A DNA stretch of 64,000 nt from Puffinus mauretanicus. Lineage: Eukaryota > Chordata > Aves > Procellariiformes > Procellariidae. The notes under the pieces were generated by a model. The model was not told where the DNA came from and ran no database searches. It worked only from the letters and a program-made list of their open reading frames with translations. The translations under genes were made by a program, and so were the position numbers. Shown here one piece after another: positions 50,101 to 62,100 of the stretch. Every line of letters starts with the position of its first letter. Within the stretch, counting starts at the first letter, position 1. The stretch spans positions 372,001-436,000 of the forward strand of contig JAJKFH010003354.1 of the NCBI GenBank assembly GCA_023333565.1, written 5' to 3'.

Positions 50101-53100
50101 TCAGGCCTTGGAACAGGCTGCCCAGGGAAGTGGTTGAGTCCCCATCCCTGGAGGTATTTAAAAGATGTGTAGATGAGGCGCTTTGGGACATGGTTTAGTG
50201 GGCATGGTGGTGTTGGGTTGACGGTTGGACTCGATGATCTTAGAGGTCTTTTCCGACCTTAATGATTCTGTGATTCTACATCCCACCCCCTGGTCTCAGG
50301 AGGAGGGAGAAGAACTGGGGCAGGTCCAGAGGAAGGCAGGAACGTGGATCAAAAGTGTGGGACAGCAAACGGACAGAGCTGGCATCAGATTCAAGACAAA
50401 CAAAAGGAGGTTGTTCTTCTCAGAATTCCCACAAGGATGTTTGGGGTGTAGGAAGTTTGAGTTCAAGGGGACATAAGAGAAGAAAAAAAGTCCATGGAGG
50501 ACTACTAAGAATAAAAGAAACCATGTTTGGTTTGGGAAGTCCCTGCATTACAAATGACTCAAATCTGAAAGATTACTCAGGGACTACGTGTATGTCCTGT
50601 TGTCGCATCCTTCCCAAGGTGCCTATTATTGTCCATCAGTATATATGGGTGCTTTTTTTGTTACCTTTGCCATAGTGCAGAGCTATATTCTATAGACCAG
50701 TCATTTCCATACGTCAGTCTTCACCATTTCTACACCAGCAGCATTACTATGGTCACACTTACAGCAACACAGCCATGAAGAGCCACTGGAGAAGGCAGCC
50801 ACTGCCAAATCAACATGGGTACCCAGCCTCTGTCTTCCCATGTAACAAGCAAACACATCTTTATTTTCCCTTACTGAGTAAAGCCAGTGATCCATAGCTT
50901 ATTTGTGGGGGAAAAGGAAATTTGGGAATACACAAACACCTCTGGAAACCCTCAGTTGCAAAGGAACCGGGCACACCGGGATACATATTTCTCTGCTTGT
51001 GTTTCTGCAGACTTAAACATAAACCTTTTCTTTAGTATGATTGGTAACAAACAGTTTAGAAGAAAAAGATTTGATGATGTATCTTCCTTTTCAGGGGAAA
51101 CCCGGCTTGCCAGGCCCTGTAGGGCTAGATGGTGTTCCTGGACTGCCTGGACCAAGGGGAGAAAAGGTCATTACTCATATCAGAAGCTTACGGGATCCAT
51201 CAGCCCAAGGGGGAGCTGAGAATAGCCGAGACAAAGTAATAGCAGAGTAGAGAGTGCAAATAAAGTGGAGGCACGTTGGGATTTTCCCCCATTCCCCTCC
51301 ACTCCCTGCTTGTACAGGTCTGAGTTTGTGCATGGTAGAGTAGATGCTCCATCTCCATCCAAGCCCTTGTTTTGCTCATAGTCCTTGTATTTCTACCCGG
51401 TGGAAGACCTCTGCAGTTCCTGCTGTCAGGAGCAGTGTTTTCTCCCAAACACAGCCCACGCCCTGGTTGGGGCTGCTTCACTGAATCCCCCACCCTGCTT
51501 TAAATGGTCACTTAAACCACCCATAGACCCCTGTTTTTAATTCTCTCCTCCAAGTCGTTGTTTGCACCTCCCTGAAGGTTGCTGGCTAGACATATGTCTT
51601 AGCCAAATGGTTAGAGAGCAAATTTTTCCCCTCCTGCTTTGCAGGATAGCTAAGAGCAGAGCTCTGAAGCAGATATCTGGGTAGGACGTATCATGCTCTG
51701 CAGTTTTGGGGATCTGCCTTTTTGAGTGCAATGCTGTGCTTGCCTTGCAGGGGATGGCAGGAACTGGCACTCCTGGCACTGTTGGCCCGAAGGGGGAAGA
51801 AGGAGAGCAGGTGGGTTGGCAATTTTTTCAGTGAGATTTGCAGCTGAAGACCCCTTGGAGGGCTCAGTGTCTCTGAAGTCTCCTCCAATACCTCTTTTCT
51901 AGGTTTTCCTTGGAGGGCGCATCCTGTGGTTACAAATGGAAAGGGTCAGAGAAGGGGAGACTGAGCTTTCACTGTTTCTTCTGTTTTTTCAGGGAGTGAT
52001 GGGACCTCCAGGATTACCAGGACCAAAGGTGGGTACTGAAGTGCTGAATGTGAATCCCTGTGCCTGGTACTCAGGTGCTCAGGAAAGCATCTAGCTCTAG
52101 CCATCATCATCGGCTGTGGGAATGTTGACTCCTTACTCAAAAGCAATGAAAGGGAATAATTTTAAGCATCAGCAGTCACTGGCGTGTGGAAGCCGTTGTT
52201 GCAGGGTGCTGCAGAGACCTGGTAGCAAGATGTGATATTTTAATAAAATAATAAATGGCATTTTTGTGGCCAGTGAGACTCTGCAGAACTGTAGTAGTTC
52301 ATGTTAAACGTGTTTTGGGAGGAAGATGTACGGACCAGATTGTCTCACATCTGCATTTTGGACACCTTCCTCTGAACCATCCAGGCCCAGATTCATTCCC
52401 ACGTTTCCAGTGGAGAAAGACCAGCCCTGTGAGAAGTGATACAGCTCATCCTGAAGTTTGAGTTTTCTTCTGGAAGTGCTCATCTTTTTCCAACTGTTGG
52501 GGGAAAAGGAAACTTTGACTTGACCAATTCTCTCACCTTGCTTAAGAGCCTGGGGTCATGGGGAGGAAAGATTTTGGGGTCATAGGGAGGAAAGATTTTG
52601 GTATTGCCAAATCTGGTGCTGCCAGAGGAAAGGGACCAGACAAATGTAGCTCCAGTGCGAATCTGGCAACTCTGCCATGAACCCAGGGAAGACGATGCAT
52701 GGCAAGGACTGGTCAGGAAGGGATTCATGGCAGACAGGAAGATTTTCTTGCAGACTGCTGCCTATCTCCCAGCTCTCACTACTCATGGAGATGTCGTAGT
52801 TCAACTCCAGGGCTTCTCCATGTGACAAAATACCTGGAAAGCTGCAGGTGCAGGAGGAATGAGCTGCTCTTGGCATGTACAGGGACAATTGCTGTAGGAG
52901 GAAGGAGACTTTCTCCTGAGCCAGGAGAAATACCTCTCAATTCAGGTTTGAGTGGATGTTTGCCTCTTCCTGAAGCACCTGGCTTGAGCTCGTGTTGAAG
53001 TTTGACCCTGGAGAAAGACTCAGGAAGTCTGAATTTTCCCGGTATGGGGAGTGCCAGGCGTGGGTTTAGGTGGTACGTAAGGCAACTCTGCATGGTCCCA

Positions 53101-56100
53101 GGTTGTTACGGCTCTTGGAGGAGCAACCACTCAGGATTGGGTTGTATGGGTCTCTGGACGCCCCCTTCTCCAGGTAACTGAGGATATACTTCTTGAGTTA
53201 CTGCTGATGGCCAAATGGATCTGTCACTGATTTATTTCACATCTGTTAAGCTCAAAAAATGTCCATGTTGACCCCAAAATAAATTATTTTCATACTTCCA
53301 AGAGAGGTGGAAAATGAAGGAAAAAATAATATCGAAGGAAATGTTTCATTCAGCCCGAAACAAAGTGGTTTTCTTCCCTTTGCAGTGGTGCCTTTTTATT
53401 TCATAAAATAGAAGAGGATCTTAAACCTGTAAAGTCTTTGTGAGTGCTAACGGCCAGTTTGCTGCTCATGTCTTGCTCTTCGCAAGAGCAAAGACCTCCT
53501 TGAATTGCCCAGTCCTGATCCACACAAACACGGGTCTGTGGCTGGGTGTTTCATGGACTGCCCATGCAAAGCAATGGGGAGAAAGAGCAAAATTTGGCAG
53601 GGTGCTCACTGGTGAGGTAACTGTTGACGTTGCTCATGAGCTCTTTCTGAGTTGACAGCAGAAGGTGCAGGAGGCAATCACAGCTGCTTATTTTCATTTA
53701 GGGTGAACCAGGACCACCTGGGGAAGAAGAACCGATTGGGCCAAGGGTGTGCCTCTAAATTCATTGAATCAGAATGACGTTTTAAAGATTAAGATAAAAA
53801 ACAATATGTAAATATAGAACCCACAGTAATTGAGCCCTGGACCAACATCTCACCTTGCTCCTCTTGGTTATGCTCAGCCTTGGAGCTAAGCCTGGACCCA
53901 CCCCGCAACCCCAGACCTGCACTTTATCTGTGCTGTAAACTCTCAACTTTTCCAAGAGCCTGTCTCATCTTGGGAGGAAACAGTCTGATCAAGCTCAGGA
54001 TAGACCATATATACATGTAGTAATATATGTATATTATATAGATTATGATATAACTATATAGTAACTATATATTATAATATGCATGAAATTTAACATTAGG
54101 CATTATATATAAAGTATAATAGTAATATGTTTGATTATACAAGATATCTTAATATATTATAGATACTATACAGGTAATTAATATGCAATATAAAATACAT
54201 AAATGCATGGACTATATATATAACATATGCTATGTACTATATATATGACATATATGTAAAAATCTTAATTTCTTCCTTTATTTTTTTATTTGCTTTTCCC
54301 CCTGCTTTCATAATCTCCAGTGGAGGGAAGATGCCCAGCATGCTCTTCTGCAGCGTGCGAGCCTCCAGGCTCATCCTGCTCTGCCAGTGCAGCCTTGCCT
54401 TAACTACAGCATCTTCTGTTTTCCAGGGTAACAAAGGGCAAGGTGGTGTTAAAGGGGAAAAGGTGAGACTGGCCAGCCCTGGAGCACAGAGTAGGAGGGG
54501 AAGAAGCATTGGCTCTGTTTTCAGGCTCAGGACAGAGCAGTTGAGGTATCTGGTTGGAGATCCAGAGGGAGGGAATTTGAAGTCCGCCCCACAGGCTTCT
54601 CCCAGTCTGGTCAGATGTAACTGGGCCACGTAGCTACATGCCACGTAACCACGAGGTTCAGGAGCTCACTGCTGCTGAAGGAGCTCTCGTGCATGGGATA
54701 GACCAGGGTAAATCCCCGGGACAATCTGCGGCTAGCAAACACTGACGAACAAACCTTGAATACTCTTTGCCAGCCCATACTGAGTATTCACTGGTTGCTT
54801 TTATTAAGCCATATTTCAGGTTTGCTGTTTTTACAGCTCCCTCAGCTGCCCTTGATCTGCACGTACATTTGATTATAACCTCAAAGATCAAAAGAGACGG
54901 CAGCATTTCTTCCTAAGAACAGCTACGGTAGTGAAAAACGGAATTAGGCTGTCAGGCTTCCTCGAGCCAGCGCACCTTGCAGGAGCAAGGCCCTGCAAGC
55001 ACAGCGGGTACGTGTACTTGCGGCTTCCAGCTCTGAGCAGAGTCCTGGGGCTGGGTTAGGCAAAACACTGACCTGGTCTGGTAGCTCCCATGCATCTCAT
55101 GGCTGTCTTCATACCTTTTTTTGCTTGCAAAGGCCCATCTCTGATAGCTTTACCTGGGATGAGAGCTTGCTGCTCTGCGCTTGGTCTCCTGGTAGATGGC
55201 AACCAGGTGTGCTAGAGATGGGCATGGGGATTTCCATCTCTCACCCGAGAGCCCTTATAGCCGTCTGGCAGAGCTGTCTTGTAGTTAGTGAAAAATGGGG
55301 CTGAAGAGCTTCCTCCCTCCATCCCTCCCTCTAGCTGGGAGCTTCTCACTACAGCAGGGACCGAAAGTGCTGAATCTGTTTTCAGTCCGGTGGAAATTCT
55401 CTTTTGATGTCTTACAGGGACTCCCAGGACCTCCAGGGCAGAAGGGAGACCAAGTAAGTCAAACAGTAAGAAAACAACATGTTTGACTAGCTCAGGTGAG
55501 GGTTTCCTGACTTTCCCTAGCTTGTTCCATGTGTGCAGCTCTTGCAGGCGCAGTTGAGTGTGTTTGGGGGGGGCTTACGCAGAGATGAAGCCAGCAGGGA
55601 TGCACTTGAGCTCAGCGTCTCCTCTCTGTTTTGCTCTTGTGCTTCTGAAATGAGTTTTGGGCTGATTTAAGGAATGGATGGGGAGAGCAACGAGAAGGAA
55701 TTTTTCATTGCCCCAGATTGTTCATTTTATGTCCTCTTGCCTTGCAGGGGAACCCAGGATTTCCAGGTGCTCCAGCTATGGGGGTAACTATGAGTGGATT
55801 ACAGCCCTTCTTGTGCTAGAGCTATGCAGCATCACCACCAGCGGTGCCAGTAGACCAAGGACCAAGAGAGATGTGTCCCACTGAACTGCAGGAGAAACTA
55901 ATGGACCTTTTCCTTGACCCTCCAGACAACTATGTCTTCTGCTCCCTTGCTCCACTTCTTGTATTCCCAGCCCTGCACCACAGCTGCCCGCTGGCTCCTC
56001 AAAGAAGCTTCACGGCTGTGCAGGAAACATAAGGATAAAGCCTTCCCACCACTGAAGTCCTGTGCTCCAGGCCTGTCCCCCACTCAAGCTCCCCATTCAC

Positions 56101-59100
56101 AGTGGGGTTGTGCTGGTCCCTGCTGAAGAAGAGCTGCTGATGGGTCTCATTTGCTTCATTCCCTTGTGGAAACAGGGCTCCTACAGCTTCTTCTTCATGT
56201 CCCTCCAAATGCTAGGGCAGCTTTAAGGAGAAACCTTGGTGGCTGCCATCTCTGCATGCCCCACAGCATTGCTGCAAGGGCTGTGGGAGCAGTTGGAGGT
56301 TGCATTAAGGACTGAGACCCACCACCAGCACAGACTGATGTGTCCTAGAGGATGCTTGAATCAGCAGGGTACCTTAGGTTTCTTTCCTAGCAACGCTGAC
56401 AGAATTGTGGTGGAGACACAAGGTAGGAAGACAGCTCTGTAGTCCCTAAATCCAGCCAAGGGCTGCTCTGCAGGGTCGTAGTGCAGTCATTAAGATTCAT
56501 GGCTGTCCAAAGGTTGGTCTTTGGTGTGTATTAGCAAAGGCTAGAGCAGCTATCTGCCAATTACTGCTTGTATGTGAGTGATGTTCAGTCCCATCCCTGG
56601 AGCTAAAACCTGCTGAAGTTGGTGGGATTCCTTCACAAGCTTCACTGGGTTTGGGGTTTGGCTTGTAGCCCTTTCTGGCGTTTTATGACCCAGTGCAGAT
56701 GGTGGGTTTCCCATCCCATAACAAGGCTGAGATTCTCTTGCTTTGGGAAAGGTAACATGAATAGACCCTGCTTTGAAAGGGAGATCTTTTTTCTCAAATA
56801 AGAGAACATTTCTGTGATTTCTTTTTATCCTCAGGTTTTGGGACCTCCAGGCAAGAAAGGTGTCAGGGTAAGTTCATTCATTAGCACTGCTTGAAACTTA
56901 GATGAGATCTTTGCCTGAAAAAAGTGAGGGCAGGACCATGTTTCACCATCTGAATCATATTCTCCCTTGTGATTGACTGGAGAGGAGAGGTTGGAAAATT
57001 AGCAATAGTCTTGCCCTGCTGATATTTCTTTTGCTTTTATTAATATTTTGTGCCTGACATTCTCTTTCTAGCCCCAGTCCATGGGGAAATTTGGGATTTC
57101 CATGTGCTAGTTTTAGAAGGTAAAGATCGCTGCAGCACAGATCCAGCCCACTCACAGCAGCTACTTTCCAGCCAAGGGAGGCATTGACATAAAACCAAAG
57201 CACAGCTGAGGCTGGAAGGGACTTCTGGAGGTCTCTAGTCCCACCTCCTGCTCAAAACAGAGCCAGCTTCAAAGCTGGGTCACGTTGCTCAGGACCTTGT
57301 GTGCTGAGCATGTCCACAGATGGAGATTTCCCCACCTCTCTGGATCCCTGACCCACTGTTTGTCCTCCCTGTGACTGGAGGAAATTGAATTTCTCAAACC
57401 AGGGAGATGTCTGAGACAAAGCTGTTCCCTGACTATGTTGTCCATACTGTACATCTGCTTTATAGGAAGGTGGATATAGTTCACTCTTGCAGAGGCCTTG
57501 TGGTGGAACACAAGGTCTGGAATATCTTAATTTTTTTTTATTCTTGATAGTTTATTGCCAATCTGCAGAGAAATAAAAGATCTCCCTTATCCTTGTAAGG
57601 AGCATGTACTGCAGGGCTAACGTCTCTTGGCTTTTTGACTACTGGCATTCATAAAATACCCTTCGGTGCTTCATACCTCCCTCACCCCTTAGAGACAATG
57701 AGGTTTGTCCTTTTCGCTGAGCTTGGATGTTGGAGCCAACTCCCTTCATTGGTCTTACTGTCCAGAGGGCTTAACATCACTTAGCAAAAATGCCTCTCTT
57801 CTTTTAGGCTGGCTGCATTTAAGTAGTGATCTGGGACCTGAATTTTATCCTGCTTATACCACTAGAAATGCGCACACGATGCTTTACAGTATACAAGTTG
57901 CGTGGCTGGAGAGGGTGTGACTACTATGATGGGTTTTGTATGGCAGAAGACCAGGTACCACAGAGAAAGCTTACGTGTAAACCCAGAGGTGGACGGATGG
58001 GTGGATTTGGCAAGGGAGTGGTTTTCAGAGTGTATTGAAAGTGCAAAATGCAGCTCTAGGGAGCCACATGAACAGGGCTTGTTTTCCTGCGTGGTGATAT
58101 TAGTTTTGGGGATGTCTTTATTCACAGGGAGATATTGGACCAACAGGGGCCCTGGGACCACAAGGAGATAAAGGAATACAAGGAGACAAAGGAGAGAAGG
58201 TAATGCACTTGCTTTTCTTGGCGCATCCTTTATGGGTAGAAGGGTTTATTTTGTTTGTGTCCACAAAGGAAGCTCTGAGGCAGATGGAATTCCTCGTGCT
58301 AACAAGGAGCACCCATGTGCTGTAAGCCAAGGGGAGACTTGTCACATGGAGAAGTCAAAAGCTCCTTGAAAGGAAGTCGGTGAGAGACGCAGAGTTACCA
58401 ATGCTCAGCTCACCCGGCTGCCCATGGTTGATAAAAATACCTAAGATCTGCTCTGTCCTTTCCTGCTAGCTTCAGATGTGGAGATTTATGTCCTGAGCTT
58501 GGAAGCTGCTCTGGCAAGACACTGTATCTCCTTCTGCATCTTGCTTAGCACCAAACACAGCATTGGCCAGCAGTTATAGCAAGGACGGGAAGCAGGCTGA
58601 CCCCTGAGGGGGCTGCAAAATGGTGGTGGGGTGGAGACTGCTGACAGCGAGCACGGCATAGGACATATTCCCAAGAGTGAGATAATGAGTGGAGCAGGGT
58701 CATGCCACCACAGCTCGTGCATGACAATGGAAGAATTGCGGCCAAGATCTGCAAGATTGGAATGGGGAAACTGAGGCACATCCTGGCTTCCCTAAATAAG
58801 ACTCTAGTGAAAATTGGCTCTCCACAATAGCATCTCTCAGAGGTGGCAAGGAGTGTTGTTAGGAAGGGAGAGGGACCATGTGGTGGCCATAAGGACAAAC
58901 TGGGAGGTAGTACCAGCACAGGGTTTAGCTCTGGCTGTGACATATGAAGAGTTGCAGAGAGGAAAAGCTCCCCAAGTGTTACACGCATGGTGACACGCAT
59001 CGTCATTGATTTTTGCAGGGAAGTCCAGGTTTCGGCATTCCAGGTCAACCTGGGCTAAAGGGAGACCCAGGCGATAGGGTGAGTGGGGCAATACGCTGGA

Positions 59101-62100
59101 TGTGGAAAGGGGAGGGCTAAGGAGGCAAATCAGGAGGTTCAGAGGCAAAACCTCCATGCATGTGAATTTGCTGGCCTTCACCCCTGAGGGAATTAATACT
59201 GGGGTGATGACAGGGAGCTGGGCTGTCACCCTGCAGTTGGTGATCTCGTGGTGATCTTGTGTGATGGAGTAGTTAGCACTGTCTTCCACAGTCAGATGCA
59301 AAGAGGGGGACTCCTCCAAAATGCAGAGAGGATTGCTCATGAGTCTGGAAGAAAGCACAGGCGGTCAACACTCAACTGGTAATTCTGCGAACAGCAAAGC
59401 CAAGGAAGCCCCATTTCCAATGGCTTTGTGTCCTGAAAGTGAACTCGACCTTTATCTTCCTGACTTTTGTGTCAAGAAGGTGCTAGCTTCTGGTGGCTCC
59501 CATATGAGTTCACTGATGTCAAGTAAGGGTTGGGTTAATGCCTTGGTGTTCCCTCCTACAGGGATATTAATAGTCCCTTTCATTTTAAACCAGCAAAAAC
59601 TTGCAAAACCTAACATCTCTGAGGTCCTCACCCCTCTGTCAAAGCTAGTCACCAAAGTATTAATGGCTTCAAAAGTGGGGAAGACAGATGCATCTAGACA
59701 GTGCATGCTTACAGCAGCCCCTCTTCTCTTAGGACACCGTCTGTTTTCCCCTTCTCTGCATTTTACTACACTGTTTCAGCTACTAATACCTACAATCAAA
59801 GAGCAGCTTTGCAGCACTGAGTCTGGGGTTTACACCCTTTAGATACAAGGGAGGACCCTCACCTGAAAGTATTCTGCCTGTATCATTCTTGCCATGTGAC
59901 TAACGGTCTGTATTTCTGCAGGGAAATGTAGGTTTGTCTGGCAAACCAGGTCAGAAGGTGAGTCTGTGCAGTGATTGCAACGCGTAAAGCATTGTCTCGT
60001 GACCGATGTCTGTGTCACCCGAAGCATCTTGAGTCAGTGGGGTTTTATCTTTGCCGTGGGACTAGCGTCAAAACATGGGGAGTGTTCAAAAGCTGAAAGG
60101 TCTGAACAAATTCTGCTTTGCTGGAGTCTCCATGTGACACACAGAGCCCTGCATAGAAAAAGAATGAAAAGATGCTCTTGAGGCTTTAAAAAAATCTGCA
60201 AATCCTGGCTTGTAGGATTCCTCCTAGCAAAGGTTCAAAACTGGTCAAGAGAGGTCTGGAAAACCTCCCAAATGTGGTGTTTGTTCAGTGAATCTGTCTC
60301 GCTGCGTTCATTTCTCAAACAGCATTGCTCCCCAGGCTTGGCTGAAGGAGCATATGGATTTGGGAAATGTTACAGCATGATACATAGCCCAGTGAACGGA
60401 ATATTTAGGCTGGATCAGCTTCATGGGCATGGAGAAATTGGATGTCAAAAGAGATAAATGAGATGCATCCAAGACGTGTTAACAAGATGTGTTAATGCAG
60501 TTGAAAAGCGGAGAAGGCAGCAAGAGGTATTTTGGGTTGAGGGAAAGCATGGTGAGGTGGTTGAGTGATGAGGAAGGCCTCTGTTGTACAAACATCAAGC
60601 AGAGCAGATGTGTAAGTACCCATCCATAAGAGCTCATCTGATTTCACATGGGAATAGAAGTTAAAACATGGAGGGGGAACTGACCCTGCGTCCAAACCGC
60701 GCTCTCAAGACCAGACCCATCTCTTGGGTCTCCACTAATGGGCCACCTCATTTGAGCTGCAAAGCTTCCTGGAGGTGGAGAACCTCAGAAGAGTCTGTCC
60801 TGCAGTGTCTGCCAAGGCTGATCATGGAGTCTGGATGGACTACATTAGAGATGGATGCATTCCAGCCTAGCCCGCTAAGCAAAATACTGTAAGCACAGCC
60901 CTTCCTAGCGCAGGGTAGATGCTCTGAGCCCAAGCTTCATCCAGGAGTGTGGAAGCAATTGCATGGCCGTGCGGCCTGGCATGCTGTCTGAATATGCCCT
61001 GCAATGTCTAAAATGTGAGGACTATGAAATGCAGAAGAGGAATGTAACAACAGTCTTGTTTTCTTTAGGGGGATATAGGTCTGAAGGGAGAGAAAGGTGA
61101 ACCAGGATTACCTGGGAAACCAGGCGAGACCGGACTAAGAGGTAAAGATGTAAGTAGAAGTTAACAATCCAGTCAGATGGTCCTGCTGAACCCCTTGGCA
61201 CGCCACTCTGTACCAACCTAACAACTCCAGGCTATGCCCTTGCAGTAGGAGGTAGGAACAAGCGACAGGATGGGACCAGTCAGAAACATGCATGTTGTAC
61301 AAGCCTGGTTGGGGAAGAGACAGGACTCAGCACAACAGTGTCCACAAACAAGACTGGACAAACTAGCTTGAATTAGGCATGATGGTTTGCTCATCAAGGG
61401 ATCTAACTTCTCATTTGTTCTGTCCACTCTTTCATTGCAAGTGAGGAGGTAGATCCTTTGCAGATTGTCGTTAGGGTGTGCTTTAGGCTATGTTTCAGGG
61501 CAGAACTCTTTACCCTTGGTCCAGGTGGCACAAGTGCTGTGGCACCATGGTGTTTGTGTTGCACTGCCTGGACACAGCATTTCTTACTTTTTATTCAACA
61601 TCACACTCTTTCATCATTGAGTCACGTCTGTCTGACGTGCAGAGAACTAACACGGTGTGCAGCTACACCAGCCCTGAAGATCTTGCTTTGTTTTTAGGGC
61701 ATAGTAGTTCCCTCTTACCATCAAACAAGGTGGCTGCTCAGAAAAGCATCAGAACTGGCTTCAGGAAAGCCTCTCCTAACCACAATCAGTGAAGACTTCA
61801 GTTCAAAGGGCTGAGTTGATCCCTGAACATCAAGTGGAATAGAATCATCAAGGGAAGGCTTGAAGGAAAAAAAGCAGCCGTGTTTCTCATCCCTGACCTC
61901 AGAGTCACCGGTGATTTCAAAACAAGAGCTCTTCTCCCGAGTAGGAAATTAGGGTAAAAAAGCTTGGTCACAGGTGGAAATGTAACCTAGCGCTTTTGCA
62001 TTGTGTTATAGGGAGAACCAGGGAAGAAAGGCAGCTCTGGGACCAAGGTAATCAACGGGGAGCCCACACCTTCCAGAGTTACATAGGTACCAAACACAGC

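Noticed and set aside
58545..59358. Overlapping 167- and 173-codon minus-strand frames around exon 43
   Set aside because: They overlap a strong plus-strand collagen exon, show no domain and look like chance open frames.
59321..59842. 173-codon plus-strand frame in intron 43
   Set aside because: It has no Gly-X-Y pattern or other domain and no splice signals joining it to the gene in phase.
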